Notes under the pieces: model-generated
Seen by the model: the letters and a program-made list of their open reading frames with translations, nothing else
What the model was told of the DNA's origin: nothing
Database searches by the model: none
Part shown: positions 9,445 to 17,653 of the stretch, one piece after another
How the letters are laid out: each line of letters opens with the position of its first letter
Numbering within the stretch: position 1 is the stretch's first letter
Program-made: the position numbers and the translations under genes
DNA from: RHLJ01 sp965222205
Lineage (GTDB): Bacteria > Bacteroidota > Rhodothermia > Balneolales > Balneolaceae
Assembly: GCA_965222205.1 (NCBI GenBank)
Contig: OZ244932.1
Location: forward strand, 3,038,001 to 3,102,000
Direction of reading: 5' to 3'
DNA: 64,000 nucleotides

Positions 9445-10080
9445 ATGAAATACTATTCAAAAGAAGATCTTAACGAGCTGTCATCACGATACCGGGCTCA
9501 TTTTATAAACAGCGTTACAGGATATAAATCCTCTAATTTGATCGGAACCATATCTGAAGAGGGGACAAGCAATCTGGCTGTTTTTAGCTCAGTAACTCAT
9601 TTAGGAAGTAATCCTCCTTTACTTGGTTTTGTATTAAGACCAACAACCGTAGTCCGGAATACCTACAATAATCTAAAGAAGTCAGGAGTATTCACAGTAA
9701 ATCATGTGAGTGAAAAAATTATCCGACAAGCACATCAGACTTCTGCAAAGTATGATCCGGATGTATCAGAATTTGCAGAAACCGGACTTACTGAAGAATA
9801 CTTGAATGATTTCGATGCTCCGTTTGTGAAGGAAAGTCACGTCAAACTAGGCTGCAGCTATGAAAACGAATATTTCCTGAAAGAGAATCAATGCATTTTC
9901 ATCATTGCGAATATCGAGCACATTTATATTAATCCAGTCATTCAAAATGAAGATGGTTGGCTCAACCTAGAAAAAGCTGGAACGGTTACTGCTACCGGAC
10001 TAGATGGCTATGCTCTTCCTAAAATTTTGAATCGGTTTAGTTATGCTGAGCCAGGTAAAGAGCCCACATCTATTAAATGA
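9445..10080 (+). CDS. Flavin reductase family protein (FMN-binding split barrel)
   Basis: A 211-residue soluble protein of the flavin-reductase-like split-barrel class. The visible marks are NSVTGYKSSNLIGTISEEGTSN near residue 23-44 (family usually has pr P..l.gT.. dG..N), LGSNPPLLGFVLRPTTVVRNTYNN near 55-78 with the FMN-contacting tract, and GVFTVNHVSE near 83-92. Members bind FMN and either reduce it with NAD(P)H or use it as cofactor. The exact reaction is unknown. It stands alone on the plus strand and ends 2 bp before the convergent gene at 10083. A second, longer family member is in the tyrosine cluster at 58893. Confidence 0.75.
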   Translation: MKYYSKEDLNELSSRYRAHFINSVTGYKSSNLIGTISEEGTSNLAVFSSVTHLGSNPPLLGFVLRPTTVVRNTYNNLKKSGVFTVNHVSEKIIRQAHQTSAKYDPDVSEFAETGLTEEYLNDFDAPFVKESHVKLGCSYENEYFLKENQCIFIIANIEHIYINPVIQNEDGWLNLEKAGTVTATGLDGYALPKILNRFSYAEPGKEPTSIK

Positions 10081-10082
10081 AA

Positions 10083-10586
10083 TCAAAAAGAAAATTGAGA
10101 AACATATGTTTTAATCTCTTTTCGTAGGTTTTCCTTTTTAATTACAAGAGTCTTATTGGTTCCAATCGATAAAAATTGGCGTAAATAATCTTCACTTATT
10201 TTATCTCGGATCATATTTCCATCCTCGGTAACTCTTTGAATCCCTTCTGATTGAAGGCCTGAATAAAAAACCTGCCCGTATTTTCCAGCCTGGATAATAT
10301 TTTCTGGTAGTCTGTATAACGATGTTATGGAGAGAGCAACATATCCCTCTTCATTTTCTTTGGAAAGACCAATAAGAAACACTGCGCCTTCGTTCTCTGA
10401 AACCTCTGCTCCGGCCCGAATCATTTCTGAATCAAAAATCTCGCGAACCTGATTTAACCGCTCAAAATCTGAATGCTGATTTACTGTAAAGGTGCTGCTA
10501 AATTTGAGCGTTGATTGAGCATTTATAGAAATGCTTAGACATAGCAATACTACGCTTGTGGTGATTTTTTTGATTAGCCTTTTCAT
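10083..10586 (-). CDS. Hypothetical secreted protein
   Basis: I do not recognise this 167-residue protein. It has a clear signal peptide (MKRLIKKITTSVVLLCLSISINAQ) and a mature part of about 143 residues with alternating strands and helices and no Cys pair or catalytic motif I can name. The ATG is preceded by a purine-rich AAAGAGGT-like sequence, a reasonable ribosome site. It precedes, on the same strand, the LytM-like gene at 10650, which lies 5' of it with a 63-bp gap, so the two could be co-transcribed envelope proteins. Confidence 0.7.
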   Translation of the reverse strand: MKRLIKKITTSVVLLCLSISINAQSTLKFSSTFTVNQHSDFERLNQVREIFDSEMIRAGAEVSENEGAVFLIGLSKENEEGYVALSITSLYRLPENIIQAGKYGQVFYSGLQSEGIQRVTEDGNMIRDKISEDYLRQFLSIGTNKTLVIKKENLRKEIKTYVSQFSF

Positions 10587-10649
10587 TTTACCTCTTTTCT
10601 AAATTATAGTTTAAACTTAGTAGTTGTAGTTCAGAGGCAAAAATTGTTA

Positions 10650-11108
10650 TTAATGATTTAAATAGTCTAATGGGTTCACTGCTTCATCATTTAAAAGGAT
10701 CATGAAATGAAGGTGGGGTTTATCTGAAAGTCCTGAGTTACCAGAATAAGCAATTTGTTCTCCCTGTTCTACTAAATCACCTTTTTTCAATTTATTATCT
10801 GCTTTGGAAAGGTTTGCATATATAGTCTTAAGTCCTTTTCCATGATCAATAATTACGACTTCTCCCAGCTTCCCCTTTTTTCCTACATAATCGATGGTAC
10901 CTTCTGCAGCTGAAAAAACTTTTGTGCCTTTTGGGACAACCCAATCTATACCATTATGAAAGCGTTCTATTTGAAGAATTGGATGGTACCGCTGACCGTA
11001 ATTGCTTGCAATTTCATATCCTTTTTCAACTGGGGGCTGAAACTGGTTTTTCTCATTAGGGGACACAAAAACTAACCCAACTAAAATACGTATGGCAATA
11101 AATTTCAT
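10650..11108 (-). CDS. M23/LytM-domain protein with a substituted catalytic histidine
   Basis: A short (152-residue) exported protein: a hydrophobic start (MKFIAIRILVGLVFVS) followed almost at once by an M23 peptidase domain. Zinc-ligand positions are kept: H51 and D55 in HNGID, and H132/H134 in PHLHF. However the conserved YxHL element, whose His is catalytic in LytM-type endopeptidases, reads YANL, with Asn at position 99. Family members either cut cross-links in peptidoglycan or, when degenerate like EnvC and NlpD, activate amidases. The Asn makes a regulatory or weakened role plausible, but this is inference. There is no coiled coil or LysM domain, so how it is targeted is unclear. Confidence 0.8.
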   Translation of the reverse strand: MKFIAIRILVGLVFVSPNEKNQFQPPVEKGYEIASNYGQRYHPILQIERFHNGIDWVVPKGTKVFSAAEGTIDYVGKKGKLGEVVIIDHGKGLKTIYANLSKADNKLKKGDLVEQGEQIAYSGNSGLSDKPHLHFMILLNDEAVNPLDYLNH

Positions 11109-11254
11109 AGAGCCTTTTTTGAAATTAAATAACTGGTCTTAAACAAGATAAATTATATTTAGAAATGATCAAGTTATAGGTATAGTCTGCCTTTTTACTT
11201 CCTTCATTCTCCTTATCTTAAGAAAGAATTTAAATCTGTGAAAACACTTAGTAA

Positions 11255-12367
11255 ATGTCCATCAACAAAGAACAAATTAAAACAGCACTCGCTCACGTTC
11301 TTCATCCCACCGAAAAGCAGGATCTCATTTCCTTAGATATGATTCAGGATCTCCTTGTCCAGGATAAATATGTGTCCTTCACCCTGGAAATGCCTGAGCA
11401 GAATGAATCACTTGCTATCGACCTGAAGGAAAAAGCTACGGGTGCTATCCATAAGTTTATTGATAAAGATGCCGTAGTAGATATCCAGGTGGGAATAAAC
11501 ATTTCTAAAAGAAAGAAAGCGCCGGAATCAGCTCAACAAGCTCCTGCTCAAAATCAGGTGCTGCCGGGCGTGAAGAATATCATCGCAGTTGCATCAGGAA
11601 AAGGTGGAGTTGGAAAGTCTACGGTAGCCGTAAATATCGCCGCTGCTTTAGCCAGAACAGGGGCAAAAGTTGGCTTAATGGATACCGATGTATATGGGCC
11701 TAGTATCCCGACTATGTTTGATTTATTCGAGAGACCAAACATCACCACCCAAAAGAAACTGATTCCGCTTGAGAAGTATGGCATCAAAATGGTGAGTATG
11801 GGTTTTCTGGTGGATGTTAATCAGGCCATGGTCTGGCGCGGTCCAATGGCCACAAGTGCTATTAAGCAGTTTATGACTGATGTGGAATGGGGCGAGCTGG
11901 ATTATATGGTGCTGGATCTTCCTCCCGGAACCGGCGACATCCAACTTACCATTGTACAAACTGTTCCGTTAAGCGGAGCTGTGATTGTATCCACTCCACA
12001 GACTGTTGCCCTCGATGATGTTCGAAAAGGAGTGGCAATGTTCAACAAGGTGAAAGTCCCTGTACTTGGAGTGATTGAGAATATGGCATATTTCATCCCG
12101 CCGGATATGCCCGATAAAAAGTATCATATTTTTGGAGAAGGCGGAGCCACCCGACTCGCCGAAGAGCTGGCCGTTCCTGTACTGGGTGAAATTCCACTAG
12201 AGCAACCTATTCGGGAAGCCGGTGATAATGGAAAGCCCATTGTGATTGCAGATGAACATTCGAATGCGGCTACTGCATTTATTGGAGCTTCAAATAATAT
12301 GGTTCAGCAGCTGGCCTTGAAAGGGAAGGATGCTAAGCCGAAGGTGGAGATTAACTTCAGGTCTTGA
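11255..12367 (+). CDS. mrp: Mrp/NBP35-family iron-sulfur carrier ATPase
   Basis: A 370-residue P-loop ATPase thought to carry and hand over Fe-S clusters. Residues 1-85 form a MIP18/DUF59 domain (ALAHVLHPTEKQDLISLDMI). The ATPase domain has the deviant Walker A GKGGVGKST at 115-123, DTDVYGPSIPTMF near 143-155, and LDLPPGTGD near 220. The CxxC pair that bridges a cluster between two Mrp subunits in E. coli and eukaryotes is not seen; the corresponding place reads MAYFIPPDMPDKKYHIFGEGG, as in many Bacteroidota homologs. It is monocistronic, followed by a perfect 48-bp palindrome at 12403. Confidence 0.92.
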   Translation: MSINKEQIKTALAHVLHPTEKQDLISLDMIQDLLVQDKYVSFTLEMPEQNESLAIDLKEKATGAIHKFIDKDAVVDIQVGINISKRKKAPESAQQAPAQNQVLPGVKNIIAVASGKGGVGKSTVAVNIAAALARTGAKVGLMDTDVYGPSIPTMFDLFERPNITTQKKLIPLEKYGIKMVSMGFLVDVNQAMVWRGPMATSAIKQFMTDVEWGELDYMVLDLPPGTGDIQLTIVQTVPLSGAVIVSTPQTVALDDVRKGVAMFNKVKVPVLGVIENMAYFIPPDMPDKKYHIFGEGGATRLAEELAVPVLGEIPLEQPIREAGDNGKPIVIADEHSNAATAFIGASNNMVQQLALKGKDAKPKVEINFRS

Positions 12368-12402
12368 AGTTTTATATAGCTTCGGATTAATTCTTGACTA
12401 GA

Positions 12403-12450
12403 GCTCCCTCCCGTATGGGTAATTCATGAATTACCCATACGGGAGGGAGC
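12403..12450. repeat. Perfect 48-bp palindrome downstream of mrp
   Basis: The sequence from GCTCCCTCCC at 12403 to GGGAGGGAGC at 12450 is identical to its own reverse complement, with the centre AATTCATGAATT at 12421-12432. It lies 36 bp after the mrp stop. It would form a 24-bp stem with almost no loop. It lacks a run of T on either side, so it is not a textbook terminator, though it could end transcription. The core GGGTAATTCATGAATTACCC resembles REP-type dispersed palindromes known from other bacteria. No transposase is near. Confidence 0.9.
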
Positions 12451-12513
12451 AATCTTCACATTCTTTTCACATTACGCCTTTAGTTTACTTCTTATAAAGT
12501 TGATAGAGGTATT

Positions 12514-12984
12514 ATGAATATAGCAGGTACGTTCGACAAGACCGATGAGGCTATTACCGGCTGGATGGCTCGTTACGGCCTTGTTATTATGAGGGTCGGG
12601 TTGGGGGTTATCTTCCTCTGGTTTGGAGCGCTTAAATTCTTCCCCGGATTAAGTCCGGCTGAAGAACTCGTGCGAAACACCGTCTATTTTGTTGATCCCG
12701 ATTTATTTATTCCTGTTCTGGCCACCTGGGAAGTTTTGATAGGAATCGGTTTGATTGCCGGACGGTTTATGAGAATCACCTTGCTTTTACTCTTTCTCCA
12801 GATGCCGGGAACGGCACTACCTATCTTAGTTCTTCCGGATGTAGTCTGGACTTCTTTCCCTTTTGCCCTAACTCTTGAAGGTCAGTACATCATTAAAAAT
12901 CTTGTATTAGTAAGTGCCGGATTAGTAATTGGAGCTACTGTTCGGGGTGGTGGGCTTACGAATGAGAAGATTTATCGGCGGTAA
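12514..12984 (+). CDS. DoxX-like small membrane protein
   Basis: A 156-residue protein with four hydrophobic helices (about 23-43, 66-87, 90-112 and 127-147) and the DoxX/DUF417-like signature: RYGLVIMRVGLGVIFLWFGALKFFP near residue 19-43 and TWEVLIGIGLIAGRFMRITLLLLFLQM near 70-97. Family members are inner-membrane proteins of varied and mostly unclear role, some tied to quinone or redox chemistry. It stands alone; its last 29 bp overlap the convergent symporter gene at 12956, with the stop lying inside the symporter's 3' coding sequence. Confidence 0.75.
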   Translation: MNIAGTFDKTDEAITGWMARYGLVIMRVGLGVIFLWFGALKFFPGLSPAEELVRNTVYFVDPDLFIPVLATWEVLIGIGLIAGRFMRITLLLLFLQMPGTALPILVLPDVVWTSFPFALTLEGQYIIKNLVLVSAGLVIGATVRGGGLTNEKIYRR

Positions 12985-14422
12985 AATTGCTTACAAGTAT
13001 GGTTATTAAACCGCTTGCAAAAAAAGCCGGGATTAATTCGTAAAGCATATCATTAAGAACGGGGGTTAATTCCCATAGAATAGTAACAATCGTTCCGGTT
13101 AGTATCCCTGCAATTACTCCTTTTTTAGTAGTTCCTTTCCAGTAGAGCGCTAAAATAGAGGTTGGGCCTAATGAAGCTCCTAATCCAGCCCAAGCAAAAA
13201 GCACCAGCCAGTACACAAGCTCTTCAGCAAACCAACCAAAAACCAAGGCAACAGCCACCAACAAAGTAACCACGACACGGCTGTACAACACAAGTTGTTT
13301 CTGGGGGATTTCTTCTTCTTTCTTAATCAGTTTATCATATATATCTCTGACAACACTGGAAGCCGCTACCAATAGCTGGGAATCCGCTGTAGACATTATT
13401 GCCGCAAATATGGAGGCTATGACTATCCCAAACATTACGGGACTTAAATGGAGTTGGGCTAAAAAAGGATATAAATTTTCTTCATCGGCAGAAGGTAACA
13501 TATCAACCTCCGGGAAATATGCTCTGCCTACCAGACCAATCAAAACAGCGCCTGCTGCCATTACAATATTCCAGAAAGTGCCAACTGCAGCCGCGAATTT
13601 CAGGTTATCCGGATTATCAATAGCCATATAGCGAGAGAGAATATGAGGATTTCCAGGTGACCCTAGACCAATACCTACAAACCCAATAAAAACCCCTGCA
13701 CTCAATGCCCATGGATCAAGAAGAGCTACATCCTGTATATTCAGTTGCTGAATCATTGCAGACCAACCCCCTAAATCCTGAATAGCTATTACGGGCAGAA
13801 ATACCAGTGCAAAAATCATGAAAAAAGCCTGAATAGTATCCGTTAAACTAACGGCTAAAAATCCACCTAGTACGGTATAAATCAGAATAATTGCTGCCGA
13901 AAGTACCACCCCAGTATTCTGGTCTATTCCGAAGCTGGAAGAAAATGCCTTACCACCTGCTACAAACTGAGCGGAGACATAGCTCACCATAAATATTAAA
14001 AGAGTAGATACTAAAATAGCCCGAAGAGAGCCGTTCTTATCATCAAAGCGTTCTGCAAAAAAATCGGGTACCGTTATACAATCATATTGTTCAGAGAATT
14101 CCCTAAGACGTTTTGCATAGGTTAAAAACAGAACCAGTTCAACAGATATATAACCAACCAGTGCCCACACAGCTGATAGTCCGCGCATGTATACTAACCC
14201 GGTAACACCAAGCAGAAGCCAGGCGCTCCTTCCTGAAACCACTGCAGACAATGCAATGACCAACTTATTAATTTTTCTTCCGCCGATAAAGAATTCGCTT
14301 ATTCCTGATGAGGAAAAACGTGCAGAATAAACTCCTATTCCGATTAAAAGAACCAAGTAACCCAAAAAAGCATATATGGCATGCTGGTCAACAACTATAT
14401 CTATGACCTGGGCTTCCTGCAT
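12956..14422 (-). CDS. Sodium:solute symporter (SSS family, PutP-like)
   Basis: A 488-residue transporter with about 13 membrane helices. SSS-family marks include FFIGGRKINKLVIALSAVVSGRSAWLLLG near residue 40-68 (PutP has a similar sodium-site segment), DFFAERFDD near 118-126, GGFLAVSLTDTIQAF near 185-199, and GLGSPGNPHILSRYMA near 250-265. It likely imports proline or another amino acid or organic acid with sodium, which would suit a marine cell. It follows glutamate dehydrogenase on the same strand with a 12-bp gap, so the two form an operon; proline feeding glutamate, then 2-oxoglutarate, would be a coherent pair, but no proline dehydrogenase is here. Confidence 0.88.
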   Translation of the reverse strand: MQEAQVIDIVVDQHAIYAFLGYLVLLIGIGVYSARFSSSGISEFFIGGRKINKLVIALSAVVSGRSAWLLLGVTGLVYMRGLSAVWALVGYISVELVLFLTYAKRLREFSEQYDCITVPDFFAERFDDKNGSLRAILVSTLLIFMVSYVSAQFVAGGKAFSSSFGIDQNTGVVLSAAIILIYTVLGGFLAVSLTDTIQAFFMIFALVFLPVIAIQDLGGWSAMIQQLNIQDVALLDPWALSAGVFIGFVGIGLGSPGNPHILSRYMAIDNPDNLKFAAAVGTFWNIVMAAGAVLIGLVGRAYFPEVDMLPSADEENLYPFLAQLHLSPVMFGIVIASIFAAIMSTADSQLLVAASSVVRDIYDKLIKKEEEIPQKQLVLYSRVVVTLLVAVALVFGWFAEELVYWLVLFAWAGLGASLGPTSILALYWKGTTKKGVIAGILTGTIVTILWELTPVLNDMLYELIPAFFASGLITILVSNFTADKSSHS

Positions 14423-14434
14423 AAAAAACCCTGC

Positions 14435-15841
14435 TTAAGGGAAAATACCCATCTGCTCGTACATGATGCCGATCTTATTGATTGCATTTATGAAAGCTGC
14501 AGTTCTCAAGTCACTAAGACTATGTTCATCACGAATTTCAGACAACTGCTGATATGCCGTTATCATGGTTTCTTCAAGACCTGAATCTACCAGATCAGCT
14601 TCTTCTGCACCATGAGTAAGTTTATCTCTTACTTCTTTCGAGTATTCTTTACCTGCAATTCCTTCCAACTCACTAACAATTCTCATCAGGCTCTCTTCGT
14701 CAAACCTTTTGTTCATTCTTCCATAGCGAACGTGCTGAATATTTTTCAACCATTCGAAATATGAAACCACTACACCGCCAGCATTCAGGTAAGTATCAGG
14801 AATAATAAGTGCTCCCCGATCTTTCAGAAGTTCGTGTGCATCAGCCGTAGTAGGGCCATTTGCTGCTTCAGCAATTATTTTAGCTTTTACTTCGTGGGCG
14901 TTTTCACCGGTAATCTGACTTTCCAAAGCTGCGGGGATAATAATGTCGCATTCCTGAGTAAAAATATCTTTGTTGGATGGAAGTTCTGTACTGGTTCCGA
15001 ATCCAATAATGCTTCCGGTTTCTTTTCTGAATTCAAGCAAAGCATTAAGGTCGATTCCTTTAGGGTCGTAAATTGCCCCTTCTAACTCTGAAACCCCTAT
15101 CATTTTTGCTCCGGCTTCAGTCATATATTTAGACGCGTGAAAACCTACATTACCAAGTCCCTGAACAACAAAGGTTTTACCTTCCACTCCAGTACCTAGG
15201 CCAAGAGCATCCATATCTTTTTTAACATTACAGGCTTCACGGATTCCAAAATAAACCCCGCGCCCTGTCGCTTCTGTCCTCCCTCTGATTCCTCCCATTT
15301 GTATAGGCTTTCCTGTAACACAACCCTCCGCATTCATATCCTCTTTCATTTGGCGATACGTATCCAAAATCCAGCCCATCTCACGTGCCCCGGTTCCATA
15401 ATCAGGTGCCGGAACATCCACACCCGGTCCAATAAATCCTTTCTTAACTAATTCAAAAGTATATCGCCGGGTAATTCTTTCCAGTTCGCTTTCAGAATAA
15501 CTTCGGGTACTAATTTTTACCCCTCCCTTAGCGCCACCGAAAGGAACATCAACAATAGCGCACTTATACGTCATAAGAGCTGCCAGAGCCATTGTTTCAT
15601 CTTCATCTACTTTATGGCTATATCTGATCCCCCCTTTAGTTGGGGTTTTGTGGTGGCTATGTTCTATACGCCAACCTTCAATTACTTCTACCGAACCATC
15701 ATCTCTTCTCAAAGGGAAAGATACGTGGTAAATTGTATTACACTTTTTAATTTGATTTAAAACTCCTTTGTCAAAGCGAGTATATTTAGCGGCTTTATCG
15801 AAGTTTTTATTTACCTGCTCGAAGAAATTATAGGTAGACAT
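14435..15841 (-). CDS. Glutamate (Glu/Leu/Phe/Val) dehydrogenase
   Basis: A 468-residue oxidoreductase that interconverts glutamate with 2-oxoglutarate and ammonia. Visible marks are TPTKGGIRYSHKVDEDETMALAALMTYKCAIVDVPFGGAKGGV near residues 66-108, with the substrate lysines, PAPDYGTGAREMGWILDTY near 143-161 with the catalytic Asp, and the Rossmann motif VVQGLGNVGFHASKY near 225-239. The length is slightly above the usual 410-450 because of an N-terminal extension (MSTYNFFEQVNKNFDKAAKY). Coenzyme preference cannot be read with certainty. It is the first gene of a pair with the symporter at 12956. Confidence 0.93.
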   Translation of the reverse strand: MSTYNFFEQVNKNFDKAAKYTRFDKGVLNQIKKCNTIYHVSFPLRRDDGSVEVIEGWRIEHSHHKTPTKGGIRYSHKVDEDETMALAALMTYKCAIVDVPFGGAKGGVKISTRSYSESELERITRRYTFELVKKGFIGPGVDVPAPDYGTGAREMGWILDTYRQMKEDMNAEGCVTGKPIQMGGIRGRTEATGRGVYFGIREACNVKKDMDALGLGTGVEGKTFVVQGLGNVGFHASKYMTEAGAKMIGVSELEGAIYDPKGIDLNALLEFRKETGSIIGFGTSTELPSNKDIFTQECDIIIPAALESQITGENAHEVKAKIIAEAANGPTTADAHELLKDRGALIIPDTYLNAGGVVVSYFEWLKNIQHVRYGRMNKRFDEESLMRIVSELEGIAGKEYSKEVRDKLTHGAEEADLVDSGLEETMITAYQQLSEIRDEHSLSDLRTAAFINAINKIGIMYEQMGIFP

Positions 15842-15923
15842 ATATAGATTTTATTTGTCGATTTTTTAAAGCAATCAAAGGTCGTAGATATCTGATTCAG
15901 AAACAATAAAAAAGCGCTTTTTC

Positions 15924-16661
15924 TTATTCTTTTATTGGAAGCGCCACATGCAGGTGATCTGCTGTACCAACATGTCTAATAATTTGAAGCCCCATCGCTC
16001 GCAGCGACCACTCCAGTGTTTTATTTCTGAATTCTGAATGCCCAACAGTACGGAGATCAATAGCATGCACAAAGCCGTTATCTTGTTCGTAGTGTAAAGA
16101 ACTTTGGAGTGGGGTTAATCCCCAGGAAATATAATCTTCTTCTGTACGCATAATGTCAGTTATCACCAGATCGTTGTCAGCCAGGGTAGTGGTTGCTACC
16201 GAAACTCTCAGAATTGGGTGTAATGAGCGATACACTTCACGAACGTCTTCGGTTTTGGCGTTCACACTTGAAAGGTACATCAACCCATAAATACAGAAGC
16301 CTCCCACTAATGCTGCAACGCCTCCAAACCCAAATTGAGCTAATAGTTTTTTATTCTTCACCTTTCGAAATAAAAACAGAACATATATACCAAGTAAAGA
16401 AGTGCTAGCGAGAATTCCTCCTATCAAAGCCGCCCAGCCATTCCAGTCTTTTACGAGATTTAGAAATACCGCTGTTCGAATAAGTATGAAGAAAGGAATG
16501 ATTCCCATGGCAATTATCAGAAGTATTGAAAAAACTATTTTGATAACCCGTCGCCTTAAAGAAAGCTTTTTTACTTTCTTCTCCCGAACAGTCTCGTCGA
16601 ATTTCGTTTCGGGCTTAAGGTTCAGGAGCCAATCAATATCTTTTTGGGAAATTTTGTCCAT
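15924..16661 (-). CDS. Membrane-anchored protein with M15-like peptidase C-terminus
   Basis: A 245-residue protein. Residues 1-38 are cytoplasmic and basic, followed by three hydrophobic helices at about 39-62, 77-97 and 109-131. The C-terminal domain (about 140-245) has features of M15-type D-Ala-D-Ala or L-Ala-D-Glu peptidases: SSLHYEQDNGFVHAIDLRT (H190, H199, D202) and a terminal TADHLHVAL with D235, H236 and H238, resembling the SxHxxGxAxD and HxH zinc motifs. The spacing between the first His and Asp is longer than normal, so the assignment is inference. The domain would face the periplasm if the three-helix topology holds. The ATG at 16661 is followed 50 bp upstream by the end of the gene at 16713. 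Confidence 0.65.
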   Translation of the reverse strand: MDKISQKDIDWLLNLKPETKFDETVREKKVKKLSLRRRVIKIVFSILLIIAMGIIPFFILIRTAVFLNLVKDWNGWAALIGGILASTSLLGIYVLFLFRKVKNKKLLAQFGFGGVAALVGGFCIYGLMYLSSVNAKTEDVREVYRSLHPILRVSVATTTLADNDLVITDIMRTEEDYISWGLTPLQSSLHYEQDNGFVHAIDLRTVGHSEFRNKTLEWSLRAMGLQIIRHVGTADHLHVALPIKE

Positions 16662-16712
16662 GCCCGCTTACACGTCTTTTTTAAAAGTCTTGTTTCGGGA
16701 AAATATCAGAGT

Positions 16713-17111
16713 TTATAGGTAGCGGGTAGTTCTTCGTAACAAAAAAGGGAAGCTTTGAAGCGTTACGATTATTATGAATACCATTGGTATCGCATGATAG
16801 GGATTCACATAAATGGCCTCTCCCAATCCTATCAAATTATATGAGAAGAGCAAACCAGACACAAATAGTGTGAATCCATACCCCCAGTGTGCTCTTATCC
16901 ATAACGCCCAGGACGAAGTTAAACTCAAAAAACCTGTAATAAAGCCTGTTGTTAATTTAAAGACCGGTACTTCTCCATTATAAAATTCGAAAATCCCTTC
17001 ACTCCAAACCCCGGAATTTAAATTCCAAAAATTTAGAGCAATCAAGTATGTGCCCGAAAGTAACAGGAAGATTTGCAGAAATAATTGTATTTGGCGGTCT
17101 TTTCTCTTCAT
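16713..17111 (-). CDS. Hypothetical four-helix membrane protein
   Basis: I do not recognise this 132-residue protein. It has four hydrophobic segments: FLLLSGTYLIALNFWNL, FKLTTGFITGFLSLTSSWALW, YGFTLFVSGLLFSYNLIGLGEAI and AIPMVFIIIVTLQSFPFLL, and a basic N-terminus (MKRKDRQIQ). The pattern is like small DUF-type inner-membrane proteins. It lies between the M15-like gene and the GlsB-like gene on the same strand, with gaps of 51 and 68 bp. Confidence 0.6.
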   Translation of the reverse strand: MKRKDRQIQLFLQIFLLLSGTYLIALNFWNLNSGVWSEGIFEFYNGEVPVFKLTTGFITGFLSLTSSWALWIRAHWGYGFTLFVSGLLFSYNLIGLGEAIYVNPYHAIPMVFIIIVTLQSFPFLLRRTTRYL

Positions 17112-17179
17112 TAAGCAATCACTTGATCAAATATTATATGTGTGATTGCTTATACCTGTTGTATAAGTTTTGTTCCCGA

Positions 17180-17440
17180 TTATTCGGTTTCAAATACAGG
17201 CTTTTTCTTCGTTCGAAATACATTAAAGGTGAAGAGGAGAATAAACGAACATATAAGTGCATAAAAACCTGAACCAACAAGATTAAAATAAGTAGAAATT
17301 AAACCCCCTATCAAACCCCCAGCCATTGCTACACCAATACCCGGAAGCATCTTGATACCTCTTTCCTGTAAAATTAAATGGCTTAAAAAGCCTACGAAAG
17401 CTCCCAGTCCAAGGTATCCTAAAATCATCAACGCTGTCAT
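17180..17440 (-). CDS. GlsB/YeaQ/YmgE family stress-response membrane protein
   Basis: An 86-residue membrane protein with three short helices and the glycine-rich pattern of the transglycosylase-associated/YeaQ family: LGYLGLGAFVGFLSHLILQERG, then GIGVAMAGGLIGGLISTYF and FYALICSFILLF. I chose the ATG at 17440 because an AAGGA sequence lies 6 bases upstream (AAGGACACAATG); the frame is open for 13 more codons to another ATG but with no ribosome site. The role of the family is not established; members are often induced in envelope or acid stress. Confidence 0.7.
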   Translation of the reverse strand: MTALMILGYLGLGAFVGFLSHLILQERGIKMLPGIGVAMAGGLIGGLISTYFNLVGSGFYALICSFILLFTFNVFRTKKKPVFETE

Positions 17441-17653
17441 TGTGTCCTTGATTAAGTATTTAATAATATTATGATTCAACTATATAAATGATTACATAGC
17501 CTAAGAGTTCCAAAATTTAATCTCATGCCCTTCCCTCCAACGACTTAACTATGTGAGACTGCGTTGGATTAACTAGTTAAACAAATGTCTCCTCCGTTAA
17601 TTATTTTCTTTATGTTCTAACTCAACCCTAACTACCAGGCTTCAATTCTGATT

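Noticed and set aside
15908..15922. AAAAAGCGCTTTTT palindrome next to the M15-like gene stop
   Set aside because: The GC stem is only four base pairs, too weak for a confident terminator.
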